A DNA stretch of 64,000 bases from Pseudonocardia sp. CNS-004 (GCA_001942185.1 MKJV01000080.1:1-64000); one strand, 5' to 3'. Shown: positions 1-11,586, numbered from the stretch's first letter. Numbers and translations: made by a program. The notes: generated by a model not told the origin, from the sequence alone.

Positions 1-74
1 GGCGGCGCGGGCGGGATAGCACAGATACGATCGGGGTTGTCAGCAACACGCCGATGCGAACGGAGGAAGATCGG

Positions 75-1192
75 TTGGGCCGCGTCGACAGGTTCGAACG
101 CCGTCTCCAGGGACTGGTGGGCGACGCCTTCGCGCGGGTCTTCGGCGGCAGCGTCGTTCCCCAGGAAGTTGTGCAGGCGCTGCTCAGGGAAGCCGAGGGC
201 CGGATCGAGGAGCTCGCGGGGGGGCGTCTGTTGGCGCCGAACCGGTTCACGGTGCTGCTCAGCCCTGCCGATCTCGCTCGCATGGGGGGTGACAGGGCGG
301 AGATCGTGAACTCGCTGTCCGGCTCTGTCACCGAGCAACTCGCCGACCAGGGATGGGACACCTACGGCGAGGTCGTAGTCTTCCTGGAGCGCTCCGATGC
401 GCTGCACACGGGACAGTTCCGCACCCGCTCGACCGTGGACCCCGACGCTTCCCGCCGGGACGCCATCCGAGCACGCGACGCAGGAGAAGCACCCATGAGC
501 CAGCAACCGGGCCACCCCGAGGAGAACGGGCAGTACGGATACGACCGTGGTGCCCCCGGCGGATACGGGCAGCAGCAGACGTACGCCCCTCCCGCCTACG
601 ACCAGCAAGCCGACCCGGGCCAGCAGGGCTACGGCCAGCAGGGCGGTGGCTACGGCGGCCAGCAGGGCGGCGGGTACGACCAGGGCTATGCCGGCGGCCA
701 GCTCCGCAGGGCTACGCGCAGCCGGGTGGTGGCGGCTACGGCGGCCAGCAGCCGGGTTACGGCGGCGCGCCGGGTGGCTACGACCAGGGCTACGGCCAGC
801 AGCAGGGCGGCGGCTACCCGCAGCAGCAGTACGAGCAGGGCTATGACGGCGGCTACGACCAGGGTTACGGCGGTCAGCAGGGCGGCTACGGCGGCTACCA
901 GCAGCAGCTGTCGGCTTCGCTGTCGCTGGACGACGGTTCGGGCCGTACGTACGACCTGACTCAGGGCAGCCATGTGATCGGGCGCGGGCAGGATTCGTCG
1001 TTCCGGCTTCCGGACACCGGCGTGTCGCGCCGCCACCTGGAGATCAGCTGGGATGGTTCGACGGCGACGTTGACGGACCTGGGTTCCACGAACGGGACCA
1101 CCGTCAACGGCAACCCGGTGCAGACCTGGCAGCTGAACGACGGTGACGTCATCCGGGTCGGACACTCGAGCCTGGTCTTCCGCACGCAGTAG
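75..1192 (+). CDS. fhaA: FHA-domain protein FhaA (DUF3662 + FHA), frameshifted
   Basis: Phosphothreonine-binding adaptor that in mycobacteria binds the MviN/MurJ-linked pseudokinase and tunes peptidoglycan synthesis. The N-terminal DUF3662 domain reads LGRVDRFERRLQGLVGDAF onward. A Gly/Tyr/Gln low-complexity linker (repeats like GYGQQ) follows, then a C-terminal FHA domain with GRGQDSSFRLPDTGVSRRHL and a terminal STNGTTVNG. The TTG at 75 is preferred because GGAGGA lies at 62-67; an in-frame ATG at 54 lacks a site. The two halves are in different frames: one base is missing near 700-705, inside the linker. First gene of the fhaA-to-pknB cluster. The frame break is probably a sequence error. 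Confidence 0.85.
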
Positions 1193-1254
1193 TCGCGAGA
1201 CAAGGCCGGGGTGGAGCCGGATGGGGTCATCGGAGAGAACGGAGTTCGCCGCGA

Positions 1255-1710
1255 GTGCCGGAGTTGGTGCTGCAGCTGACCAGGGCGGGATTCCTCGCCC
1301 TCCTCTGGCTGTTCGTGCTGGTCGCGCTCCGGGTGGTGCGCTCTGATCTCTACGCCGCCTCGGGCCTGCGCGCGCTGGTTCCTGGGGGGAGGGGCCCGGC
1401 CCGTACGGGCCGGGGCCGCACGCCGCGGCAGCTCCTCGTCACGCAGGGGGCGTTGGCGGGCACGCGTATCTCGTTGGACTCCCGGCCGATCCTGATCGGC
1501 CGGGCCGATGACTCGACGCTGGTGCTCGACGACGACTACGCGTCCACCCGGCACGCCCGTATTTCGATGCAGGGTGACGAGTGGTACGTCGAGGATCTCG
1601 GGTCGACCAACGGCACATACCTCGACCGGGCTAAGGTCACCGGGCCGACCCGGGTTCCCCCGGGTGTCCCTGTCCGCATCGGCAAGACGGTGATCGAGCT
1701 TCGATCATGA
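1255..1710 (+). CDS. fhaB: FHA-domain membrane protein FhaB (FipA)
   Basis: A 151-residue phosphothreonine-binding protein. It has one N-terminal hydrophobic segment (about residues 8-24, LTRAGFLALLWLFVLVALRV) and a C-terminal FHA domain with IGRADDSTLVLDDDYAS, RHARIS and DLGSTNGTYLD. In mycobacteria the orthologue is a PknA/PknB substrate that works at the division and elongation machinery. GTG start with GGAG at 1241-1244. The stop overlaps a possible 31-codon ORF (ATGA at 1707-1710), and pstP follows 93 bases on. Intact in one frame. Confidence 0.92.
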   Translation: MPELVLQLTRAGFLALLWLFVLVALRVVRSDLYAASGLRALVPGGRGPARTGRGRTPRQLLVTQGALAGTRISLDSRPILIGRADDSTLVLDDDYASTRHARISMQGDEWYVEDLGSTNGTYLDRAKVTGPTRVPPGVPVRIGKTVIELRS

Positions 1711-1802
1711 GCCGGCGCAAGTTCCACCGCCGTGTCCCGGCGCGCACCGCCCGGGCCGGCAGCGTCGGCAGATCTGCCCTGAACGTAGTGTCGGAGCGCT
1801 GA
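1707..1802 (+). CDS. possible 31-codon linking ORF between fhaB and pstP
   Basis: An ATG overlaps the fhaB stop in an ATGA arrangement. The frame runs 31 codons and stops one base before the pstP ATG, so it exactly tiles the gap. The peptide is basic (starts MSRRKFHRRVPARTARAG). It has no recognised domain and no independent Shine-Dalgarno site, so any translation would be coupled to fhaB. It may be only a spacer that keeps ribosomes moving into pstP. I do not recognise a family. Confidence 0.3.
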   Translation: MSRRKFHRRVPARTARAGSVGRSALNVVSER

Positions 1803-1803
1803 G

Positions 1804-3264
1804 ATGACTCTGGTCCTGCGCTATTCCGCCCGCAGCGACCGCGGGCTCGTCCGGCAGAACAACCAGGACGCCGTGTACGCCGGCCCCCGGCTGCTCGCGC
1901 TCGCCGACGGGATGGGTGGCCACGCCGCGGGTGAGGTGGCGTCCTCTCTGGTGATCGCCGCGCTCGCCCCGCTCGATGAGGACGATCCGGGCGACGATCT
2001 GCTCGCCGAGCTGCGCGATGCCACGGTGGACGGCAATGCCGCGATCACGCGGCACGTCGCTGATGCCCCGGATCTGGAGGGCATGGGCACCACGCTGACG
2101 GCGATCCTGTTCGCGGGCAGCAGGCTGGGGTTGGTGCACATCGGGGACTCCCGTGCGTACCAGTTGCGGGACCGGGTGTTCACGCAGATCACGAAGGACG
2201 ACACGTTCGTCCAGTCGCTGATCGACGAGGGCCGGATCACGGAGGAGGAGGCCCACACCCATCCGCAGCGGTCGCTGCTGCTGCGGGCGATCACCGGGCA
2301 GGACGTGGACCCGTCGCTGACGATCCGGGAGGCCCGCCCGGGCGACCGGTACCTGCTGTGCTCCGACGGGCTGTCGGGGGTGGTGAGCGACGAGACGCTC
2401 GCGGAGACGTTGCAGGCCTACCGCGATCCGCGGGAGTGCGCCGACCGGATGATCGAGCTGGCGTTGCGTGGCGGCGGCCCGGACAACATCACGTGCATCG
2501 TGGCCGACGTCGTCGACATCGACTTCGGGGAGGACGCCCCGATCGTGGGTGGTTCGGTCGGCGATGGTTCGGACGACGGGCCGCGGCCCGACTCGGCGGC
2601 CGCGCGGGCTTCTGCCACCACGATGACGCGTACGGCCCCGCAGCGGATCGTGCCGCAGGAGGCGCCGCCGGCGGCCCGGGGCAAGAGCAGGCTCCGGGTC
2701 GTGATCGCGGTCGTCGCGGTGCTCGCGGTGCTGGTCGGGGGCGGGTTCCTGGCGCGTTTGTGGGTCATGGAGCAGTACTACGTGAGCGCCGACGGCGAGC
2801 AGGTGGCGATCTTCCAGGGCGTGCACGGCGATGTGTTGGGCGTCCCGTTGTACTCGGTGGCCGAGCACACCGACATCGCGCTGACCGACCTGCCCGAGAC
2901 CGAACGCAGCCAGGTGCGCGACGGCATCCTCACCGAGGACGGGCTCACCGGCGCCCGCGGTCTGGTCGACAGGCTGCGCGACCGGATGTTGGAGCCCTGC
3001 CCGCCGCCGCAGCCGGTCCAGCCCGTGCAGCCGCAGGTGCCGCCCGCGGGCGACCCGAACGCACCGGTGGACCCCAATGCACCGGTCGACCCGAACGCGG
3101 CGGTGGATCCGAACGCGCCGGTCGATCCGAACGCACCGGTCGACCCCAACGCGCAGGGCCCGAACGCACTGGACCCGAACGCGCAGCCGCAGCCCCCGGT
3201 CGACACGACCCCGCTGCCGACGCCTGTGCCCGAGCCTGGGACCAACTGCCGGTCGGTGAGCTAA
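1804..3264 (+). CDS. pstP: PP2C-family Ser/Thr phosphatase PstP
   Basis: Metal-dependent phosphatase that reverses PknA/PknB phosphorylation. The cytoplasmic catalytic domain (about residues 1-240) has SDRG near 11, DGMGGH at 35-40, GDSRAY, SDGLSG and GGPDN. A Pro/Ala linker follows, then a transmembrane helix near residues 300-322 and an extracellular domain. The outer tail carries about seven copies of D-P-N-A-(P/A)-V before a Pro-rich end. Length 486, close to mycobacterial PstP apart from the repeat tail. It sits between fhaB and rodA in the usual order. Confidence 0.95.
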   Translation: MTLVLRYSARSDRGLVRQNNQDAVYAGPRLLALADGMGGHAAGEVASSLVIAALAPLDEDDPGDDLLAELRDATVDGNAAITRHVADAPDLEGMGTTLTAILFAGSRLGLVHIGDSRAYQLRDRVFTQITKDDTFVQSLIDEGRITEEEAHTHPQRSLLLRAITGQDVDPSLTIREARPGDRYLLCSDGLSGVVSDETLAETLQAYRDPRECADRMIELALRGGGPDNITCIVADVVDIDFGEDAPIVGGSVGDGSDDGPRPDSAAARASATTMTRTAPQRIVPQEAPPAARGKSRLRVVIAVVAVLAVLVGGGFLARLWVMEQYYVSADGEQVAIFQGVHGDVLGVPLYSVAEHTDIALTDLPETERSQVRDGILTEDGLTGARGLVDRLRDRMLEPCPPPQPVQPVQPQVPPAGDPNAPVDPNAPVDPNAAVDPNAPVDPNAPVDPNAQGPNALDPNAQPQPPVDTTPLPTPVPEPGTNCRSVS

Positions 3265-3428
3265 GTGCCCTCCACCGGAAGCCCGCAGAACAATTCGCCG
3301 GCCCAGCTCCACGCTGCGCGCACCGGCCGACGACCCGAGTACGCCCGGTACGAGGGCCGCCGCCCGGCGCACGCACCGAGAACCTGGATCCACCGACTTG
3401 CCCAACGAGCTTCCGGCGGAGGGCACTA

Positions 3429-4865
3429 ATGATCCCCGAGCCGCGCACCGGATCGCCGCCACCGAGCCCAGCCCCGCTGCCCACCGGGCGCGGTATCGAG
3501 CTCGTGCTGCTCGCGTTCGCCGCGGTGCTGGTCACGGGTGCGCTGGCGCTCGTGGAGGCGAACCAGGAGCAGGAGCTCACGCAAACGCTGCTGTGGGTAG
3601 GTCTGGCCTACCTCGCGCTGTTCGCGATCGCCCACATCGCGGTGCGCCGGTTCGCGCCGTTCGCCGACCCGCTGGTGCTGCCGTGCGTCGCGCTGCTCAA
3701 CGGTCTGGGCCTCGTGATGATCCGCCGGCTGGACCTGGCCCGGGTGGAGCGGGCGCTCGCGGCGGGGCGGGACGCACCGGTGGAGCTGGTGTCCCGGCAG
3801 GTCGCGTGGACGGCGATCGGGGTCGCGCTGTTCGTCGCCGTGATGTGGGTGGTCCGCGATCACCGCACCATCTCCCGCTACGCCTACACGGCCGGGTTCG
3901 GCGGGCTGGTCCTGCTCGCGCTGCCCGGCCTGCTGCCGTCGTCGATCTCGGAGGTCAACGGCGCGAAGCTGTGGATCCGCATCGGCGGCGTCGGTATCCA
4001 GCCCGGTGAGTTCGCCAAGATCCTGCTGATCGTGTTCTTCGCGGCCTTCCTGGTGCAGAAGCGGGACCTGTTCAGCACCGCGGGCAGGCGCTTCCTCGGC
4101 ATGGAGCTGCCGAGGGCCCGTGACCTCGCCCCCCTCGTCGTGGCGTGGGGCCTCTCGGTCGGCGTTCTGGTCCTCGAGCGCGACCTCGGCACGTCGCTGC
4201 TGTTCTTCGGCATCGTGCTGGTGCTGCTCTACGTCGCGACCGAACGGGTGTCGTGGCTGCTCATCGGCCTGTCGTTCTTCCTCGGCGGCTGCCTCATCGC
4301 CTACCAGCTGTTCGGCCACGTGCGGGTGCGCGTGCAGGTGTGGCTCGACCCGTTCGCCGACTTCGACAACACCGGTTTCCAGATCGCGCAGGCCCTGTTC
4401 GGGCTCGGCACCGGCGGGGTCGGTGGCACCGGGCTCGGCGCAGGCAGGCCGGACCTCGTGCCGTACGCCGAGAGCGACTTCATGCTCTCCTCGCTCGGCG
4501 AGGAGCTCGGCCTGATCGGGCTGGCCGCGATCCTCATCGTCTACCTGGTCCTGATCACCCGCGGGTTGCGCAGCGCGCTGGCCGTGCGCGACAGCTTCGG
4601 TAAGCTGCTCGCCACCGGGCTGGCGTTCACGCTGGCGCTGCAGATCTTCATCGTCATCGGCGGGGCGTCGAAGCTGATCCCGCTCACCGGCCTCACGCTG
4701 CCGTTCCTGTCCTACGGCGGGTCGTCGCTCGTCGCCAACTACGCGCTCGTCGCGATGTTGCTGCGCATCTCCAACGCCGCGCGGGCCCCGCTGCCGCGGC
4801 GGCCGTCCACCCCGCTGCCCCCGATCGCCGAGGCGGGCACCGAGCTGGTGGAGCGGCCGTCGTGA
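3429..4865 (+). CDS. rodA: SEDS peptidoglycan glycosyltransferase RodA/FtsW
   Basis: Polytopic SEDS-family enzyme that polymerises lipid II into glycan strands with its partner class B PBP. The 478-residue protein shows many membrane helices and SEDS motifs such as NGAKLWIRIGGVGIQPGEFAK, the ERDLGTSL loop and the C-terminal PFLSYGGSSL. ATG at 3429 is preceded by GGAGGG at 3418-3423. The open frame extends far upstream to 2358, but that part only shadows pstP. The stop overlaps the pbpA GTG (GTGA at 4862-4865), so the SEDS/PBP pair is translationally coupled. Confidence 0.94.
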   Translation: MIPEPRTGSPPPSPAPLPTGRGIELVLLAFAAVLVTGALALVEANQEQELTQTLLWVGLAYLALFAIAHIAVRRFAPFADPLVLPCVALLNGLGLVMIRRLDLARVERALAAGRDAPVELVSRQVAWTAIGVALFVAVMWVVRDHRTISRYAYTAGFGGLVLLALPGLLPSSISEVNGAKLWIRIGGVGIQPGEFAKILLIVFFAAFLVQKRDLFSTAGRRFLGMELPRARDLAPLVVAWGLSVGVLVLERDLGTSLLFFGIVLVLLYVATERVSWLLIGLSFFLGGCLIAYQLFGHVRVRVQVWLDPFADFDNTGFQIAQALFGLGTGGVGGTGLGAGRPDLVPYAESDFMLSSLGEELGLIGLAAILIVYLVLITRGLRSALAVRDSFGKLLATGLAFTLALQIFIVIGGASKLIPLTGLTLPFLSYGGSSLVANYALVAMLLRISNAARAPLPRRPSTPLPPIAEAGTELVERPS

Positions 4866-6337
4866 ACACCCCGGTGCGCCGCGTGGCGATCGCAGTAATG
4901 GTGATGGTCCTTCTGCTGATGGGGAACCTCACCTACGTTCAGGTCGTGCAGGCGGGCGACTACCGCAGCGATCCGCGCAACCAGCGGGTGCTGCTGGCCG
5001 AGTACTCGCGCAAGCGCGGCCAGATCAGCGCGGAGGGCCAGATCCTCGCCAGCAGCACCGAGACCGACGACCGGCTGCGCTACCTGCGCCAGTACTCCGA
5101 CGGCCCGATGTACGCGCCGGTCACCGGCTACTACTCGATCACCTACAGCTCGAGCGGGATCGAGCGGGCCGCCGACGCGGTGCTCAACGGCAGCGACGAC
5201 CGGCTCTTCGCGCGGCGGCTCTCCGACCTCATCACCGGCCGCGACCCGAGCGGCGGCAACGTGGTGCTGACCCTCGACCCCGAGGTGCAGCGCACCGCGT
5301 ACGAGCAGCTGACGGAGCGGGGCTACACGGGTTCGGTCGTGGCGCTGCGCCCGCAGACCGGAGAGATCCTCGGGATGGTGTCCACGCCGTCGTTCGACCC
5401 GAACGAGCTCGCGAGCCACGACGCGGAAGCGCGGATGTCGGCGTGGCAGCAGTTCAACGAGGCAGACCCGCCGGTGCTGCCGAACCGGGCGATCTCCGAG
5501 ACCTACCCGCCGGGATCGACGTTCAAGCTGATCGACGTGGCCGCGGCGCTGTCGAGTGGCCGGTACAGCCCCGACAGCCAGCTCACGGCCGCGCCGGCGA
5601 TCACATTGCAGGGCACCAACACCCAGCTGCAGAACTTCAACGGCAACGCCTGCGGCACCGGCGAGACGGCGAGCCTGCGCGACGCGCTGCAGCGCTCGTG
5701 CAACACCGCGTTCGCCCAGCTGTCCGCCGAGCTCGGGGAACAGGCCATCCGCAGCCAGGCGGAGCAGTTCGGCATCGGCACCACCGACCTGCAGGTGCCG
5801 ATGCCGGTGGCGACGTCCACGATCGGCGACATCCCCGACACGGCGTCGCTGCAGCAGTCCAGCATCGGACAGCGTGACGTCGCGCTCACGCCGCTGCAGA
5901 ACGCCATGGTCGTCGCCGCCATCGCCAACGGCGGCGTCGTGATGCAGCCGCACCTGATCAGCCAGATCCAGAGCCAGGACCTGAACCCGGTCGAGACCAC
6001 AGAACCCGACCGGATCGGTCAGGCCATCGACTCGTCCGTGGCGCGCACGCTCACCGAGATGATGGTCAACAACGAGAACAACTACTCGGGCAGCGGCAAG
6101 ATCACCGGCGTGCAGATCGCCGCCAAGACCGGCACCGCCGAGCACGGGGTCAACCCCCAGGCGGTGGCGCCGCACGTCTGGTACGTCGCGTTCGCCCCGG
6201 CCGAGAACCCGCAGGTCGCGGTGGCGGTGCTCGTGGAGTCCGGCGGCGACCGCACCAACCTCGCGGCCACGGGCGGCACGGTCGCCGCTCCGATCGGCCG
6301 GGCCGTGATCCGAGCAGCGTTGGGGACCGACCGGTGA
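4862..6337 (+). CDS. pbpA: class B penicillin-binding protein PbpA
   Basis: Monofunctional transpeptidase that crosslinks strands made by the adjacent RodA. It has a short cytoplasmic tail, one N-terminal membrane anchor (about residues 9-28), an N-terminal pedestal and a transpeptidase domain. Active-site motifs are STFK (nucleophile Ser219), SCN at 279-281 and KTG at 422-424. Length 491 matches actinobacterial PbpA. It starts with GTG overlapping rodA, and its stop overlaps the pknA GTG (6334-6337). Confidence 0.95.
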   Translation: MNTPVRRVAIAVMVMVLLLMGNLTYVQVVQAGDYRSDPRNQRVLLAEYSRKRGQISAEGQILASSTETDDRLRYLRQYSDGPMYAPVTGYYSITYSSSGIERAADAVLNGSDDRLFARRLSDLITGRDPSGGNVVLTLDPEVQRTAYEQLTERGYTGSVVALRPQTGEILGMVSTPSFDPNELASHDAEARMSAWQQFNEADPPVLPNRAISETYPPGSTFKLIDVAAALSSGRYSPDSQLTAAPAITLQGTNTQLQNFNGNACGTGETASLRDALQRSCNTAFAQLSAELGEQAIRSQAEQFGIGTTDLQVPMPVATSTIGDIPDTASLQQSSIGQRDVALTPLQNAMVVAAIANGGVVMQPHLISQIQSQDLNPVETTEPDRIGQAIDSSVARTLTEMMVNNENNYSGSGKITGVQIAAKTGTAEHGVNPQAVAPHVWYVAFAPAENPQVAVAVLVESGGDRTNLAATGGTVAAPIGRAVIRAALGTDR

Positions 6338-7761
6338 CCGTACTCGCTGCAGGTCAGAAGATCGACGACCGCTACCTCCTCGAGCGGCGGATCGCCGTCG
6401 GCGGCATGGGCGAGGTCTGGGAGGCCTCCGACACCCGGCTGGGCCGCGGCGTCGCGGTCAAGGTGCTGCGCCCCGAGCTGGGTGACGACCCGGAGTTCCT
6501 ACACCGCTTCCGGATCGAGGCGCGCACCGTCGCCTCCCTCGACAACCCCGGGATCGCGGCCCTCGCACGACTACGGCGAGGACGAGGGCCCGAACGGCAG
6601 GCGCACCGCGTACCTGGTGATGGAGCTGGTACGGGGCGAGCCGCTGTCCAACGTGATCTCCCGCGGCCCCATCGACGCCGACGAGACGCTGCGGCTGATC
6701 GAGGACGCAGCGTGGGCGCTGCAGGCGGCGCACGAACGCGGGTTCGTGCACCGCGACGTGAAGCCGGGGAACATCCTGGTGCGCACCGACGGCGTCGTGA
6801 AGCTCACCGACTTCGGCATCGCGAAGGCCGCCGACGCCGTGCCGGTCACCCGGTCGGGCATGGTGATGGGCACCGCCCACTACATCGCTCCCGAGCAGGC
6901 GAGCGGGGCCGAGGCGGGACCCGCGAGCGACGTGTACTCGCTGGGCATCGTCGGGTACGAGTGCCTGGCGGGCCACCGGCCGTTCCGCGCCGACAGCGCG
7001 GTGGCCGTGGCGATGATGCAGGTCAGGGAGGAACCGCCGCCGCTGCCGGCGAGCGTTCCGGCCGGGGCCCGCGAGCTGATCGAGGCCGCGCTGGTCAAGG
7101 ACCCCACACAGCGCTACACCACCGGCGGGGAGTTCGCGCTCGCCGTCGCCGCCGTGCGCCGCGGCGAGCCGCTTCCTCCCGTCGGCTCGGTGACCGGCAC
7201 GATCACCCCTCCGCGTACGCCGTCCACGCCGGCACGGGCCGCCCACAAGGCCGTCCAGAAGGCCGCGCCGGCGTCGGCCCCGTTCCCGGCTCCGCCGTCC
7301 TCACCGCTGTCGGCCCCGGTCCCCGCCCGGCCCGGCCCGCCTCGGCAGGCCAGGCCGCGCCGGCACCGCCGAGGCCCGCACCGCGGACGGTCCGGCCGGC
7401 ACCGGCTGCCGCCCGCCGTCCTGCGCCCGACTCCGGACGAGCCCACCGTCCGCCGCCACCGGTCAACCGGCACGCCACGCCCGCGCCGGCGGCCCATCGC
7501 GCCTCTTCCCAGTCGTTCCGGTTGCAGCCGAAATCGTCGGGCCGCACCCTGCTGCTCGTGCTGTTCGTGCTGCTCACGCTTGCCGCGGTGGCGGTCGGCG
7601 TCCTGCTCTTTCGCGGGGGCCTGCCCCCGATCGGCGCGGTCAATCCCCCGCCGCAGGGTGCCGGACCCGGTACGGTGGCAGGTCAGGAGGGCGTCCCGGC
7701 CAGTTCGGCGGTACCCGGCGGGCTGCTCTCCCTGGTGATCGTCACGGGGAGCGTCCGGTGA
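6334..7761 (+). CDS. pknA: Ser/Thr protein kinase PknA, two compensating frameshifts
   Basis: Receptor-type kinase controlling division and elongation. The first part has the Gly-rich loop VGGMGEVW and Lys43 in VAVKVL. The frame then shifts: an extra base near 6567 turns the expected IAALHDYGED into a nonsense frame. The rest of the kinase ([21 protein letters not shown]) lies one frame over. A missing base in the Pro/Ala linker near 7300-7345 returns to the first frame. That frame holds the transmembrane helix (about [20 protein letters not shown]) and a short outer tail. GTG start overlaps the pbpA stop. Corrected length is about 475 residues. The breaks are probably sequence errors. Confidence 0.88.
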   Translation: MTVLAAGQKIDDRYLLERRIAVGGMGEVWEASDTRLGRGVAVKVLRPELGDDPEFLHRFRIEARTVASLDNPGIAALARLRRGRGPERQAHRVPGDGAGTGRAAVQRDLPRPHRRRRDAAADRGRSVGAAGGARTRVRAPRREAGEHPGAHRRRREAHRLRHREGRRRRAGHPVGHGDGHRPLHRSRAGERGRGGTRERRVLAGHRRVRVPGGPPAVPRRQRGGRGDDAGQGGTAAAAGERSGRGPRADRGRAGQGPHTALHHRRGVRARRRRRAPRRAASSRRLGDRHDHPSAYAVHAGTGRPQGRPEGRAGVGPVPGSAVLTAVGPGPRPARPASAGQAAPAPPRPAPRTVRPAPAAARRPAPDSGRAHRPPPPVNRHATPAPAAHRASSQSFRLQPKSSGRTLLLVLFVLLTLAAVAVGVLLFRGGLPPIGAVNPPPQGAGPGTVAGQEGVPASSAVPGGLLSLVIVTGSVR

Positions 7762-7870
7762 ACCCGTCCAAGCGACGGCCTGGCGCTGCGGTGGCCGACA
7801 GGTCACCCCACTGGGCGACGCGGCCCGGCATGATGTCCGAATCATCCATGACTCCCAGGAACCGGCACCG

Positions 7871-9796
<1,926 letters not shown>

Positions 9797-9833
9797 GACG
9801 ATGCGAGACACCGCGATCGGGAAGACTGGCGCG

Positions 9834-10467
9834 ATGCGCGTTCTCGTCGTCGACAACTACGACAGCTTCGTCTACAACCTCGTGCAGTACCTCGCACAGC
9901 TCGGCGCCCAGGTCACCGTGCGCCGCAACGACGAGGTCGACCTCGACGAGCCGGGCACCGTCGACGGGGTGCTCGTCAGCCCGGGCCCCGGCACCCCGGA
10001 ACGGGCCGGTGCCAGCATCGACGTGATCCGCCGGAGCGCCGAGCGCACGGTGCCGGTCCTGGGCGTCTGCCTCGGCCACCAGGCCATCGGGGTGGCGTGG
10101 GGCGGCGTCGTCGAGCGCGCGCCGGAGCTCCTGCACGGCAAGACCTCGCTCGTCCACCACGAGGGCACGGGTGTTCTCGCGGGCCTCCCGGACCCGTTCG
10201 TCGCCACCCGGTACCACTCGCTGTCGATCCGGCCCGACACGCTTCCCGCCGAGTTGGAGGTCACCGGGCGCACCGACGGCGGTGTGATCATGGCCGTGCG
10301 CCATCGCGAGCTGCCGGTCGTCGGCGTGCAGTTCCACCCGGAGTCGGTGCTCACCGAGGGCGGCCATCGCCTGCTCGCCAACTGGATGGCGAGTGCGGGC
10401 CACCCGGTGCCCGAGCCCCCGTCGAGCGCTCACGGCGGAAGCCGCGGCCGTCACCACCGGCGCCTGA
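9834..10467 (+). CDS. pabA: glutamine amidotransferase, anthranilate / aminodeoxychorismate synthase component II
   Basis: Class I glutaminase subunit supplying ammonia for p-aminobenzoate or anthranilate synthesis (dual TrpG/PabA type). It begins MRVLVVDNYDSFVYNLV and has the nucleophile motif GVCLGHQ and the His/Glu pair in QFHPESV. Read literally, the frame overruns into crgA and ends at 10826. Dropping one C from the five-C run at 10416-10420 gives the ending ALTAEAAAVTTGA and a stop at 10467, for 210 residues, the usual length. I therefore end it at 10467. An ATG 33 bases upstream (9801) is less likely. Confidence 0.85.
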
Positions 10468-10536
10468 GCGTCAGGTCCGGCGCGCACGCTACCGTGGGGG
10501 CAGCCCCGCACACCGACATCTCCGAGGTCAGCGCCC

Positions 10537-10803
10537 ATGCCGAAGTCCAAGGTCCGGAAGAAGGCGACCTACACCCCGCCTGCCAACCGTCCCGGTACCA
10601 CCCCGGTGAAGGTCGCGGGGCCCACGCACCCGATCTACATCGGCGTGATGCTCGGAGTGATGCTCCTCGGGCTCGCGTGGCTCGTCGTGAACTACCTGGC
10701 CGGCGAGTCGATCTCGTTCATGGCCGTACTCGGGCCGTGGAACTTCGCGATCGGGTTCTCACTGATCGTGATCGGGCTCCTGATGACCATGCGGTGGCGC
10801 TGA
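10537..10803 (+). CDS. crgA: cell-division protein CrgA
   Basis: Small membrane protein (88 residues) that recruits or stabilises divisome components such as FtsI and FtsZ in actinobacteria. It begins MPKSKVRKK, then has a Pro-rich basic segment and two membrane helices (about residues 33-51 and 65-84) joined by the family motif around GPWNFAIGF. Intact in one frame. It lies downstream of pabA, as expected in this neighbourhood. Confidence 0.95.
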   Translation: MPKSKVRKKATYTPPANRPGTTPVKVAGPTHPIYIGVMLGVMLLGLAWLVVNYLAGESISFMAVLGPWNFAIGFSLIVIGLLMTMRWR

Positions 10804-10837
10804 CCAGGCAAAATACACTGATGTGAGTAGTCCCCAG

Positions 10838-10859
10838 TGTGGACAAGGACTGTGGACAA
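10838..10859. promoter_or_regulatory. pair of perfect DnaA boxes
   Basis: Two identical 9-mers TGTGGACAA (reverse complement TTGTCCACA) lie at 10838-10846 and 10851-10859, on the same strand and 13 bases start to start. They match the actinobacterial DnaA box exactly. They sit in the short gap between crgA and the PH-type gene, 24 bases before its ATG, and about 29 kb from oriC. They could be a DnaA-controlled promoter or a DnaA-titration site. Confidence 0.6.
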
Positions 10860-10882
10860 GTCACTTTCCGTGATCAACACGT

Positions 10883-11326
10883 ATGAGTGATCATGCAGGT
10901 CCGGGGGTCCACGAGTGGAGCCCGGCGGCCGGGCTCGTCGGTCTGGCCTGGGTGCTGGCCGCCGCGGCCGCGCTCTGGTGCGCGGCGCTGTGGTGGTCCG
11001 GATCCGATCCGGCCGGGGGCCTGCTCGCCGCCGTGGCCGCGCTGGGCGTCGCCTTCGCCGCGCTGTTCGGCACCCGCGCCGGCCGCGCCTGCAGGCCGAC
11101 GCCGACGGCGTGACGGTCCGCGGGATCGTCGGCTCCCGTCACCACCCTGGCCGTTCGTCACCGACGTCCGGGTGTTGCGGGTGCGGCGCTCGGGCGGGAG
11201 AGCTCGCTCCTCGCGATCGACACGGTGGCCGCCGACGGCACCGAGCGGCTGCTGGTGTTCGGCAGGCTCGACCTCGGCGCAGACCCGGAGGACGTCGCGC
11301 CGGAGCTGCTCGCGCTCCGTCCGTGA
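10883..11326 (+). CDS. PH-type membrane protein, three frameshifts
   Basis: Probable small membrane protein with a bacterial PH-like domain, of the kind often found next to crgA in Pseudonocardiaceae. The ATG frame gives two hydrophobic helices (GLVGLAWVLAAAAALWCAAL and LLAAVAALGVAFAALFG). The remaining pieces (RLQADADGVTVRGIVGSRH, WPFVTDVRVLRV and a tail ending ELLALRP) lie in successive frames. Three single missing bases, near 11085, 11135 and 11200, join them into 148 codons. No catalytic residues are recognised. The family call rests on pattern and context. Confidence 0.6.
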
Positions 11327-11419
11327 CGCCCCTTGTCATCCCCCACATGCCGCAGTGGCGTACTCCGCGTGCGCGCGGTGCCGCCCGAACGTGCGGTCGT
11401 CCGGGGGTGGATCCGGCCC

Positions 11420-11425
11420 TACTAT
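11420..11425 (+). promoter_or_regulatory. candidate -10 element for the 23-codon gene
   Basis: TACTAT fits the actinobacterial TAnnnT -10 pattern and lies 27 bases before the ATG at 11452. An AAGGGAG ribosome site follows at 11440-11446. No clear -35 is visible. Confidence 0.35.
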
Positions 11426-11451
11426 CGACTGACGCGACGAAGGGAGTCTGG

Positions 11452-11523
11452 ATGGCGACGACCCGACAGATGCGGGGCACGGACGGCTGCACCTCCGGCT
11501 GCGGCTGCAACCCACCCGCCTGA
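11452..11523 (+). CDS. 23-residue Cys-rich peptide
   Basis: A short gene with a strong ribosome site (AAGGGAG, 5 bases from ATG), a plausible -10 box and a hairpin starting 7 bases after its TGA. The product ends DGCTSGCGCNPPA, with three cysteines in seven residues. Being bracketed by its own promoter and terminator suggests a complete transcript. Cys-rich leader peptides are known in actinobacteria, but here no same-strand gene follows: the rhomboid gene is convergent. It could be a standalone metal- or redox-binding peptide or an attenuator remnant. I do not recognise it. Confidence 0.45.
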   Translation: MATTRQMRGTDGCTSGCGCNPPA

Positions 11524-11530
11524 CCCATCC

Positions 11531-11576
11531 CGACGAGCCACGGCGGGGCACCCTGACGAGGGGCCCCGCGTCGTCG
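11531..11576. terminator. bidirectional terminator hairpin
   Basis: The stem GCGGGGC (11543-11549) pairs with GCCCCGC (11563-11569), and CGACGA (11531-11536) with TCGTCG (11571-11576). It lies between the convergent 23-codon gene and the rhomboid gene and can serve both. Confidence 0.55.
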
Positions 11577-11586
11577 TACCGGGACG

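Noticed and set aside
2358-3428. Extension of the RodA frame upstream through pstP
   Set aside because: The sequence is a +1 shadow of pstP, and a good start with GGAGGG exists at 3429.
10468-10826. C-terminal extension of PabA overlapping crgA
   Set aside because: The extension is a shadow of crgA. Removing one C from the 10416-10420 run gives a normal PabA end at 10467.
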